DNA of 64,000 nt from Asparagopsis taxiformis. Its lineage: Eukaryota > Rhodophyta > Florideophyceae > Bonnemaisoniales > Bonnemaisoniaceae. The notes under the pieces are model-generated. The model worked only from the letters and a program-made list of their open reading frames with translations. It was not told where the DNA came from and made no database searches. The translations under genes and the position numbers were made by a program. The stretch covers positions 17,462-81,461 of the forward strand of contig JALQPE010001027.1 of NCBI GenBank assembly GCA_030407315.1, read 5' to 3'. Every line of letters begins with the position of its first letter. The first letter of the stretch is position 1. Positions 44,501-52,017 of this stretch are shown here, in pieces.

Positions 44501-45748
44501 CTCGTAATCGCCGATCGCTACAGCAAGCTCTGTCGACTCATCGCGCTCGGACGCGTATCCGCGCTCGCCGTCGCAAAAGCGTTTTGCCGAGATTGGGTCT
44601 TCGTTTACGGACCGCCGCGCACGCTACTTTCAGATAACGGACCGCAGTTCCGCTCGAAGCTGTTTCAGGAAACGTGCGCGCTAATGGGAACGCGTAACAT
44701 CTTCACGACTACCTATCACCCGCAGTCGAACGGGCAGGTCGAGCGTATGAACCGTACCATCGTCGCGACGCTGCGCCACTACGTCGACGAAGAGCGAAAG
44801 AATTGGGACGAGCACCTAGACGCGCTGGCGTACGCATACAACCGCGCGATACACCGCTCGACGAATACGTCGCCGTTCGAACTCACGCTCACGCGCTACC
44901 CCGTATCGCTGGGGACAGAGCAGGTCGACACGATTCGCAGCACGCCGTTCCTCCGCATGGAGTTTCTCGCGAAGCTATCCGACGCGTACGCGCGCGCCGC
45001 GAACGCGCTGAAGAAAGCGCAGGCGAGATACAAACGCGACTTCGACCGCGGCGCACGCACGGTGAACAAGAGCATCAAGGTTGGCGACCAAGTATATCTG
45101 GACACTCGCGCGGGAGCGACGACACGAACGCAGCGCGACGACGGAACGCGCCCTTCGAAGTTGGACTATCCCGTGTCGGGACCCTTCCCGGTCACAAGCT
45201 GCCGCGGGCACACTTACGAAATCATAATCGACGGCGTGCCCGAACTCGTCAGCTCCGACCGTATTCGCCTAGCACCGCGCAACGCGACGCGCGCGCCGGT
45301 TACGCCAAGCGGCGAAGAAGGGGGGACTGAAGCGGAGGACACAAGCGACGCAGCGCGACGTGACGAACGCGTACTCGAGGACGCACGCAAGGTCAATCCG
45401 GAAGCAGGATACGGGACGCGGGAGTTCATGATTGACAGATTGACGGCTGAAGGTGTCGACGACACCGGAGCGCCCGTATTCCGTGTACGCTGGAAGGGCT
45501 TCTCTCCGCGCGACGACACTTGGGAGCCCGAAAGTTCGTTACCCGCGCCCATCGTTGCCCGTTTCCGCCGCGACCGCGGACGCTCCGCCTCTGAAAACAC
45601 TGCGCGCAACACCGAGATTGGCGCCACGTCACCGCGCAATCGTAGAAAGCGACCGACACGCGGCGACGCCCCACGTATAACGCCACCTAGCCGCGCGAGC
45701 GCGCGCATCGCGAGTCGACGAACGCCTTCGCATGCACCGCGCAACTGA
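41591..45748 (+). CDS. pol of chromovirus D
   Basis: 1,385 codons from the first Met; the frame is open back past the gag stop, so it is probably made as a gag-pol fusion. Protease AVLDTGAGPS (about residue 30); RT with CLVYLDDVII (YLDD 491-494); RNase H with LDTDAS (about 640); integrase with H-x-H (NHYAVTAGHPG, about 885) and CDAC, Asp in AIDILGPL (about 953), Asp in LSDNGPQF (about 1,014), Glu in NGQVERM (about 1,051); chromodomain about 1,278-1,325 (FRVRWKGF, DDTWEPES). A basic Ser/Arg tail follows. The order PR-RT-RH-IN-chromodomain defines a chromovirus. All catalytic residues are present and it is probably active or recently so. Confidence 0.95.
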   Translation: MVLFQTPTANYKLETRVGYNQRTATAVTAVLDTGAGPSLIRENVLGADWKRHATPPTLRCAIIDANGRRLAPNASLRLSVFLGARAHLQTFLVMPRLSVPCILGADFIDRVVEIIYTGPQRALRTRYGDHVPMLPRTPTKPRRAPTAKTTRPTSFAPIRAARRTSIPPNATRAIDVTTSAEGRCIIVPATNLYAQKLLRLTNGETMVRRNVPFRVQVHNAGTRLQVLPKGMKVGTAVPNPVGCLQVAQEAPDPQDRPPDDATRRNVTTPPDPRETDEIASATPPWEELLRATLRDERVDDDLHAEIIEMLRKHERMWSGTLGAIHATEHRIELVPGATPVNQPPYRAGHASREIIRTQVEKMLRAGVIEPATSEWASPVVVVPKKDGTSRFCIDYRRLNAATVKDAYPIPRMDDCVDSLGNATVFTTLDCNSGYWQIPVAHADRDKTTFTSHVGTYRFRRMPFGLSNAPATFQRALDILLANVKWQHCLVYLDDVIIFSADVNAHVHHVDEILGILGRAGVSLKFAKTEFFKRSVDYLGHTISPGKLSVPTTKCDALRDATYPTTKTQLRSFLGTCNVYRRFVEKFAFVAAPLTQLLKKDQGDNLPAPTPEQTRAFESLRQAMLSPPILRLPREGHPYVLDTDASQGQIGCALLQLDADDDVLHPVGYWSRTLNDAERNYSTTERECLAVVWAVLLLRAYLEGRKFTVRTDHNSLRWILNMTSAEGRLARWRLRLAEFEFDVEYKKGKRHVIADALSRMATRSCDETEIPDEIPCFGAANIVEPHANACDRTDAALLCDYAEYYPSLACLLATRSCIEPPVSTDEWIREQATDEFCQNARRDVETAPRSRFHLSPDGILMRTAPLDDATQIVVPEAIKGRILRANHYAVTAGHPGARRMYDAIRRAYYWPMMSVDVYTTVRQCDACARNRVTQYRHTNALKLFPATRPLEDVAIDILGPLPETPRQRRFVLVIADRYSKLCRLIALGRVSALAVAKAFCRDWVFVYGPPRTLLSDNGPQFRSKLFQETCALMGTRNIFTTTYHPQSNGQVERMNRTIVATLRHYVDEERKNWDEHLDALAYAYNRAIHRSTNTSPFELTLTRYPVSLGTEQVDTIRSTPFLRMEFLAKLSDAYARAANALKKAQARYKRDFDRGARTVNKSIKVGDQVYLDTRAGATTRTQRDDGTRPSKLDYPVSGPFPVTSCRGHTYEIIIDGVPELVSSDRIRLAPRNATRAPVTPSGEEGGTEAEDTSDAARRDERVLEDARKVNPEAGYGTREFMIDRLTAEGVDDTGAPVFRVRWKGFSPRDDTWEPESSLPAPIVARFRRDRGRSASENTARNTEIGATSPRNRRKRPTRGDAPRITPPSRASARIASRRTPSHAPRN

Positions 45749-45867
45749 CGCGCGGACCGGGGCTGAACACGCCAGTTACGCCCAGCGGAACCGACGCGTA
45801 GATAAACAAGCGGGCCAAGCCTCCCGTCGCCACCTGTCGTCGCACGCCGGCAGCTGCGCCACCGCTT

Positions 45868-46260
45868 GCCACGCAATCGTTCCCATCGTATGCCGCGCAA
45901 CCGTTCGACGCAACGCGACCGCGCTTGACCGACGCCACACAATCGCGTTCATCTTTCGCTGCGCAATCGCCAAGCGTCACATCGCCGCGCTACCACGCAA
46001 TCGTTGTCACCGCGCAACCGTCGCCTGTCGTTGCACGCCGCGCAACCGCGCCATCGCTACTACGCAGCCGTTGTTGCCACGCCCTCGCCGCATGTCGCCC
46101 TCGCTACGCAATCGTTCCCATCGTATGCCGCGCAACCGTTCGACGCAACGCGACCGCGCTTGACCGGCGCCACACAATCGCGTTCATCTTCCGCTGCGCA
46201 ATCGCCAAGCGTCACATCGCCGCGCTACCACGCAATCGTTGTCACCGCACAACCGTCGCA
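45868..46260 (+). repeat. Direct duplication in element D (about 154 bp, period 239)
   Basis: 45,868-46,021 is repeated at 46,107-46,260 with a few substitutions. Within both, CGCAATCG and CGCGCAACCG words recur, so the region is itself made of short degenerate repeats. It lies just downstream of the pol stop and no frame is clearly coding. Confidence 0.75.
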
Positions 46261-46554
46261 TTCCACCGTCCGTCTCCCGCTCCCGCACGAACCCAAGCGG
46301 CAACCGTAGCCGGGAGTCCAGGTGCCGTTCGCTTCCCATCCCCCATGCCGACAACGCCAGAATCCCCAGGAGCGGGCACGCCCGACAGCGCAATTACGCG
46401 CGAAAAAGGGAGGCGCGCACACCGGATTGGTCGTTGCGGGGGAGGGACTGGCCCATACAGCATGGCCATGTACGGGGCTGGAAGATTATAGGCCGAAAAA
46501 CGAGCCGAGGCCGGGGCAGGCCAAAAATGGACGGCGCCGATCTGCCCCGACGCC
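46261..46554. other. Unassigned element D sequence
   Basis: GC-rich, open in several frames on both strands with no recognisable motif. No gene is called. Confidence 0.3.
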
Positions 46555-47181
46555 GTGGCGAGATGCTTCCTGATGGCACCCCCGGATTGGCTGTTCACAT
46601 ACGCGCGCACGCGACGAACCATACGGGTGGCAGGGAACGACGCAGAATACCAGCAAGCGAAAGCCTCCGCTGGAAAGGGGGATGCCACCCACACGCCCGT
46701 CCTCTTCGTCCAGGAAGGCCATGGCGAACCCCAAACCTCCGGGGGCGGGAACCCACCTAGACGCTCGCTAAAAACCAGAGCATTAGAAACCCAGCCCCCG
46801 AAGCGCGAACGAAGCGCGGACGAAGCGCGAACAACACGCGACAAAGCGCGAACGAGACGCGATGAAGCGCGAACGAAACTAGACGAAGCGCGAACGAACC
46901 TAGACGAAGCGCGAACGAAACGCGACGAAACGCGACGAAGCGCGACGAAACGCGAAGCGAAAAAGCGAACGAAAACGCGACGGACGCGCGACGATAAGCA
47001 CGAAGAGAACGCGCCCGTTCTATATGCCTACCGGCCAGCAGCTCTATCCCCCTCTCTCCCGCCTCGCCCTACGCGACCCCAACCGCGTCGCTCGCAAATC
47101 CCGAGCGTCGACGCGGTCACTGGGCAAACACCGCTTCAAGCGGCGACTCGCGCGACGAAACTCGCACCGAACCATGGCTAG
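46555..47181 (+). CDS. Possible small ORF with 7-residue repeats, element D
   Basis: 208 codons. Around 46,797-46,985 the DNA repeats a ~21-bp unit containing GAAGCGCGAACGAA, encoding heptads such as DEARTKL and DEARTNL, which could form a charged helix. Not recognised. All-frame openness from GC bias makes coding status uncertain. Confidence 0.3.
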   Translation: MARCFLMAPPDWLFTYARTRRTIRVAGNDAEYQQAKASAGKGDATHTPVLFVQEGHGEPQTSGGGNPPRRSLKTRALETQPPKRERSADEARTTRDKARTRRDEARTKLDEARTNLDEARTKRDETRRSATKREAKKRTKTRRTRDDKHEENAPVLYAYRPAALSPSLPPRPTRPQPRRSQIPSVDAVTGQTPLQAATRATKLAPNHG

Positions 47182-47399
47182 TAGCTCCCCGACCGGACAT
47201 CCGCACGGCACTCCGAGGAGCCGCTGGACGCAGCCGCAGTCGCGCGCGGTACACCGTCGCGCCTACGCATGCGCCGCAAACGCAATTCGCGCCGCGCGTA
47301 CGAAAGGAAGGGTGGCCAAGGCGAAGTTAACAAAACACAAGAGGTTTAATCAAGGGAGTAGAATGGACTACCGGCTAGCCCGGATGTGGGCGAAGAAGC

Positions 47400-50360
47400 T
47401 CACTCACGTGCGTTATCCTCGCGGCGCGTGCGTCGGCTCGAAGAACTGCCCGTTGCGCCGCGCGTGCGAGCACGACTTGAAGCCGTGTCTGCTTGGTGAT
47501 TGCGTCGTCGCTCGGAATTCAGCACGCGGACGACGCGCCCGTCTTGCACGCCGAGACGCAAAGGAGGAACGCCGGGACGTGTAGCCGCTGCGGCCGCCGC
47601 GCGAGTGCGAGTCGTGGGACGCGCGCCACCGCGACCAGCCCCGTCGCTTCCCACTGCGACCGACGCATCACCTTCCCGTTCCGCCCCCTCGTTAAGACCG
47701 CTGACCGACTGCGTCTCGCTATTAGTCACCACCCCCGCCGCGGACGTTTCGGGCGACCGCTGCACTAAGCCAACGATATCATTCAGCGCCGTGCCGAGGC
47801 GATGCGTGCGTTCGATCGTATCTTGGATCCGACGAACGGTTTCCCGTTCACGCGCAGTGTACACCCGACGCACCGCAGCAACACGCTCCGCGCCCCGTTG
47901 ACGTTCGCCCGCGAGATTCGCTTCGACATCGCTAATCGCACGTTCCGCCAGTTCCTGCGCCGAAGTAGCAGCCTCGCAACGTTCTTGGAGGGTCGTGATC
48001 ATCGCACGATTGCCGCTGGCAGCCCGTTCGTAATTCGCCACGCGTTCTTGCAAGTCACCGATGTCCTTGTGCATCCGCTCGATCCGCGACGCATCTTCCC
48101 CGGCCTTGCGCTCTAACGTCGCCTCGCGTCCAGCCGCGTCTTTAAGTGTCTTTTCAGCCTCGTGCACGAGACTCACCGCTTCGTCGCGCGTTGCGTTCGC
48201 TTTGGTAAGGCGCGCCGCAGCGTCGTCGCGCGCTTGTGCAATCGTCGTCACCCGCGCCAGCGCCTCGTCACGGCTCTGCTCGACCGACGCCAGACGCGCT
48301 AGCGCTTCGCTGCGGCCCTCCACGGCGGAGGCCATTCGCGCCAAAGCGTCGTCGCGAGCTCCTTCGAGCAACGCCACGCGCGCCAACGCCTCGTCCCGGC
48401 CCTTTTCGGCGGCGGCAAGCTGGCCCCGCAACACGTTCGCGTCTGATTCGGCCAAAACAGTACCCGCCTCGTTGGCAATGGTAGCCGCGTCACTTGCCGC
48501 CACGTTATCAGCCTTTGTATCGCCTGCGCCCGTGCGGCTGCCCGCAGCAGCACTGTCACCCGCGCCGCTCTTCGCCGCGCTGCTGACCGCCGCCCCGCCT
48601 TCGCCCGCACTGCTGGACGCCGCAGCCCCGCCGTGGCCGGAAGACGCCGCTTTCAAGGCCTGCAACTCGTTGTAAACCTTCACGTACTCCGCGCGCAGCG
48701 CCGCGTCGAGTCGCTCGACGTCGATAGGAGCGCGCGGTGGCTCGGAGAAAAGAGAATACCGGCCGTCTCGGAAGCGCCGACGCTCGATCGCCAACAACGC
48801 CGCCATGCCGAGATACTGCGCGTACTCGCGCGAATCGGTCGCGCGCATAACGTGCAGTTCGTTAGTTGACAGCGCGGATAACACTGCATCAACGGTAACG
48901 ACATCGCGCGCTTCCAAATGCGCAAACGCGTCGCGCGACGGATTGCGCGGCGACTTGAGAAGGAGATGTGGAATTTCAGTATGCCGGTGAACGCCAAGCG
49001 AACCATGCGCCCAGTCGACGACGCCGCGCTCCGCGCTCCAGGGCAACCATTGCCCGCCCTCCTTGAAGTCCATGCCAGGCGCGAGATCGAAAACCGGAGT
49101 TTCGTCCCACGCGCACGCGCGATGCTCCGTCAGGAGACTCTCGAGGTGCGCCGCCGTATACGTTCCGCCCCGCACGATCGCCGAAACGCCGACGCGCTCG
49201 ATTCCCGCGATCAGTTTTTCGTTTAAGCGCAAGAAGCGGCGCTCGACGTAAGCGACGTGAAGCCACGCGGCGGCAACCATCACCACCCACTCGCTCAGAG
49301 CGATAGCCCAGAAATACGAACGAGCCTCGACTGGAACGTCGCGCCCGAGCAGTACCGACGGCGCGTAATGGAACACGCAGGGAAGCGGCACCGACAACGA
49401 GTCGGGCGCTTCCGGCCAATCGCGCGCATCGTAACGCGGGAAGAAAGCGGCGACGCGGTCATCAGGAAACTCGCGAAATTCGATATCGCGATACGTAACG
49501 AAGTAGCCCGACGTGTGCCGCAAACGCAACTCGCGCCGCGCTTCCGGGCGCATATCCGCGTTCAGGAACCATGGCACGCTCGCCTCCCCTTCGTGCTCGA
49601 CGTCGTTCCACGGAACGCCGCCATCAAGTAAGAAGCCCGCACTGGGCGCCGCGGCCCATGGGTCGACGCGCGCAAATTCGTCGCGACGCATCACGCGCAA
49701 CCGGGCCAAGTGGCGTACGAGTCGTTCGTCGGCTTCGTCCTCGAGAAAGTACGCGTCGCACGGTAAGTTCGCGGGGACCGCCAAATCGCACAACGCCGAT
49801 TCACGCCGCGCGTCCCACACCGCTTGCGCATCCTTGTGGCCGGGTAACACGGCATAGCGCGATACATCAGCGATGCGCGTCCACTGAAAGCGCTGCGGAT
49901 AGAAGTGGCGACGGCCCAATTCCGCCCACGTCGGCATAGGGCGTGGCATGAAACGGAACGCGATCGGGTCGTCATAGCGCGCGCGCGGAATCGACTCGGG
50001 AGCGTCTTGCGCGGCCGACGGAAGCGAAACGGACGCAGGCGCAGGAACCGAACGAAGCGGGACGCCGCTCCCAGAACGCGCAGCTGACGCAGAAGTTGGA
50101 GTCGCGGTCGCATCCACCGTAGCGACAACGTCAGACGACGCGACGACGCCACTGCCGCCACGGCCGCTCGCGGTTACGGGTACGGTTGAGGAGGATGCTT
50201 GCGCCATGGACATGTAATAGGGACTCTCCGGGCTTGAAAGAGAAGGAAACGCGATGCGCGCAGGGCGAGGAGACGCGTTCGTGGGCGTCGACGGTTCGTC
50301 GCGAGGCGCAGCGCCGGCGCGAAGCCAACTCGGCAGAGCGTTATTATCGCGCGACATCAC
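47400..50360 (-). CDS. 986-residue antisense gene inside chromovirus D, unknown family
   Basis: A single open frame opposite to gag-pol, filling the space between pol and the 3' LTR. N-terminal ~110 residues are low-complexity Ser/Ala/Thr. Residues ~120-480 are a Trp/Arg/Pro-rich globular-looking region (RFMPRPMPTWAELGRRHFYP). A hydrophobic stretch FWAIALSEWVVMVAAAWLHV at about 348-370 could be a membrane segment. An Ala/Gly/Ser linker precedes ~650-750, seven 14-residue repeats of the type RDEALARVALLEGA, then more coiled coil and an Arg/Ser-rich tail. I recognise no family. The position is that of an env or accessory gene, but antisense. A captured host gene or a retroelement antisense protein are both possible. 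Confidence 0.8.
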   Translation of the reverse strand: MMSRDNNALPSWLRAGAAPRDEPSTPTNASPRPARIAFPSLSSPESPYYMSMAQASSSTVPVTASGRGGSGVVASSDVVATVDATATPTSASAARSGSGVPLRSVPAPASVSLPSAAQDAPESIPRARYDDPIAFRFMPRPMPTWAELGRRHFYPQRFQWTRIADVSRYAVLPGHKDAQAVWDARRESALCDLAVPANLPCDAYFLEDEADERLVRHLARLRVMRRDEFARVDPWAAAPSAGFLLDGGVPWNDVEHEGEASVPWFLNADMRPEARRELRLRHTSGYFVTYRDIEFREFPDDRVAAFFPRYDARDWPEAPDSLSVPLPCVFHYAPSVLLGRDVPVEARSYFWAIALSEWVVMVAAAWLHVAYVERRFLRLNEKLIAGIERVGVSAIVRGGTYTAAHLESLLTEHRACAWDETPVFDLAPGMDFKEGGQWLPWSAERGVVDWAHGSLGVHRHTEIPHLLLKSPRNPSRDAFAHLEARDVVTVDAVLSALSTNELHVMRATDSREYAQYLGMAALLAIERRRFRDGRYSLFSEPPRAPIDVERLDAALRAEYVKVYNELQALKAASSGHGGAAASSSAGEGGAAVSSAAKSGAGDSAAAGSRTGAGDTKADNVAASDAATIANEAGTVLAESDANVLRGQLAAAEKGRDEALARVALLEGARDDALARMASAVEGRSEALARLASVEQSRDEALARVTTIAQARDDAAARLTKANATRDEAVSLVHEAEKTLKDAAGREATLERKAGEDASRIERMHKDIGDLQERVANYERAASGNRAMITTLQERCEAATSAQELAERAISDVEANLAGERQRGAERVAAVRRVYTARERETVRRIQDTIERTHRLGTALNDIVGLVQRSPETSAAGVVTNSETQSVSGLNEGAEREGDASVAVGSDGAGRGGARPTTRTRAAAAAATRPGVPPLRLGVQDGRVVRVLNSERRRNHQADTASSRARTRGATGSSSSRRTRREDNARE

Positions 50361-50554
50361 GAAGCGCGAGCGCGTGTGGCGTTAACGGAGCGAACGCGCG
50401 CGAGATGGCGAAGAAGGATGGAAGAGAGACAGAAAGATGGAAGAGAAGTAGAAGGATGGAAGAGAAGAAGAAGATTGGAAGAGGAGAAAAAGACAGAAGA
50501 GAGCTGAAGGTGTGCACAAGAACGTTGCGCGCGAGGACGCGCTGTGAAGTTAGT

Positions 50555-50563
50555 CGGGGGGAG
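50555..50563 (+). other. Polypurine tract of element D
   Basis: CGGGGGGAG directly before the 3' LTR at 50,564, the expected plus-strand primer position. Confidence 0.7.
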
Positions 50564-51372
50564 TGTGGTGCAATTTAAGTTGGTCGATGGAACCGATGCG
50601 AGCGCGCGCGTTTACGTTAGTCCGCAAGCATCCGTTTGAGTTAGTTTAGTAAGCGAGCGTACGCGTGGCGCCTTGATTACGTGTCACGGAGCGTCAATGC
50701 GAGCGCGTGCGCGCGTACGTTGCCACGAAATCGCGAGCCGCGCCACGTGTAGCGTTTTCCGCGAATTTCCCTTTATTTCCCTTTTTTGGGTTTTTTATGA
50801 CGAAAGTCTTTTTCCCAAATATTTCCCTTTTTTGCGTGCGAGCGTGCGGCCGCCGCCGGCCGGCCACACAAGGACAGCCTGTCCCAAGTAAGTTAGCTAT
50901 TAGTGGTCGCATGGCTTCGCACCCTACCAATAAACAGTCAGCACTTTCGCAGCTACGAGTTAAGCGTTGAGCGCGTCGCGAGGACCGATTGCGTTACGAC
51001 GTTGCGTGCGGATTGCTCACGATCGCCGACGTACGTGCGCGCGCGCCGCGTTTACCGACCGTCGAATTGCGTCGCACCGCGAGACCGCGCGTTGCGTCGC
51101 ATACCGCTAGGCCAGGGATTTACGACCCCTGCGTGGATCGTGTTGAGCTCGAGTTTACTCGGTGATCTCACCCTGAGATCACGGCTTGCGCCGGCCCGCG
51201 AATCCCGTGTTGCGATCGACCCTGCGCGTTCCGCCGTTGTACCACCCGATTGCCTCCGCGACCGAGCGACGTGCGAAACGCAAGTTCACGAGCGCGTTAC
51301 GGTTCAACACGCCCTGACAAGGCAAGCGATTCTAGAACTCTCTTAGTGACCGCCATCCCGGCTGGTCCTACA
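50564..51372 (+). repeat. 3' LTR of element D (809 bp)
   Basis: Repeat of 38,087-38,895 with one noticed substitution (T at 51,251). Could also supply an antisense promoter for the 986-codon gene, which starts 203 bp away; that is inference. Confidence 0.95.
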
Positions 51373-51620
51373 CCGCGTAAGCAATGTGGCCCGGTGCCAA
51401 TGCAAGGCGGCACGCGCCCATTCGCCCTTGGGCGACAATTGCCTTGCCACGTCACCGAGGCCATTGATTCCCAACGCGGCTCTTCGCAGCTGATTCCCTA
51501 TCAAGCACCCACTCACGCTCTCGAGCGTACCGCTTAAGCGACCCCTCCTGGCGCCCATTCCAGACGCCTGGAATTGTCCCTCCCGCGACCGCTCGCAGCG
51601 CAATACGGGACGATTCCCAC
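51373..51620. other. Insert E, right part
   Basis: Starts with the D duplication CCGCG and ends where the C reading frame resumes (about 51,621). Together with 37,053-38,086 the insert is about 1.27 kb. No motif recognised. Its right terminus (..CCCACA) and left terminus (TGTAGGACC..) resemble TG..CA ends, but no matching duplication was found. Confidence 0.4.
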
Positions 51621-51845
51621 ACTACCGCTAATACTCCTCACTCCACGCCTAAATCTAAGCACATAGACGTGAAATACCATTACCTCAAGGAACAAATCAC
51701 ACAAAACAAAATCACAGTCAAACACATTCCCTCCAACAAAAACGCTGCAGATGTGCTAACTAAAGCACTCAAACCAGCACAATTCCGCCAACAAATCCAG
51801 CTACTACGCCTTTCTCCATCACGCCGCGCGGCGACTGTCGGATGA
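51621..51845 (+). pseudogene. RNase H 3' remnant of element C
   Basis: Encodes KSKHIDVKYHYLKEQ and ADVLTKALKPAQF, matching the end of element B pol, and stops inside the 3' LTR at 51,843-51,845. It is in frame with the upstream pol but separated from it by the missing segment and 14.6 kb of nested DNA. Confidence 0.85.
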
Positions 51846-52012
51846 TCAATCCGGTTATCCGCGTCATGACTCCGAAAGACTACGTCATCGGATGATCATA
51901 CTAATCATACATACAATTACAGTAGGCACATACACTGGTATTTAAACCGGCACTGGACGACAGCGCCGTCGGAGTAAATGGTATCAAGGAGTAACCCTTC
52001 TCATTTACATCA
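51836..52012 (+). repeat. 3' LTR of element C (177 bp)
   Basis: Same ends as 32,924-33,050, plus 50 extra bases bounded by TCGGATGATCA direct repeats. Preceded by GCGCGGCGAC, the same decamer that precedes the element B 3' LTR. Confidence 0.9.
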
Positions 52013-52017
52013 GTCAT

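Larger units (their letters stand above)
38087..51372 (+). mobile_element. Chromovirus D (Ty3/gypsy), 13.3 kb, recent
   Basis: Perfect duplication CCGCG at 38,082-38,086 and 51,373-51,377. LTRs of 809 bp each; the one mismatch I found is C 38,774 / T 51,251, a CpG to TpG change. Contents: primer site, gag in two overlapping frames, a -1 frameshift signal, pol with C-terminal chromodomain, a repeat-rich stretch, a 986-codon antisense gene, a polypurine tract. Composition is very GC- and CpG-rich compared with the neighbouring elements. Near-identical LTRs mean it is the youngest layer of the nest. Confidence 0.95.
32924..52012 (+). mobile_element. Copia element C, interrupted by nested elements E and D
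   Basis: Flanked by GTCAT (32,919-32,923 and 52,013-52,017). After removal of the insert, the outer flanks rejoin to the sequence found uninterrupted at 3,286-3,300. 5' LTR 32,924-33,050, primer site, frameshifted gag, pol broken within RT at about 37,050, an RNase H remnant from 51,621, 3' LTR 51,836-52,012. About 250 codons of RT/RNase H are missing at the break. C is inactive. Confidence 0.93.

Noticed and set aside
45214..45942. 242-codon minus-strand frame
   Set aside because: Opposite the pol C-terminus including the chromodomain, so a shadow.
46242..46844. 200-codon minus-strand frame in D
   Set aside because: Several frames on both strands are open here; no motif or repeat phase favours it.
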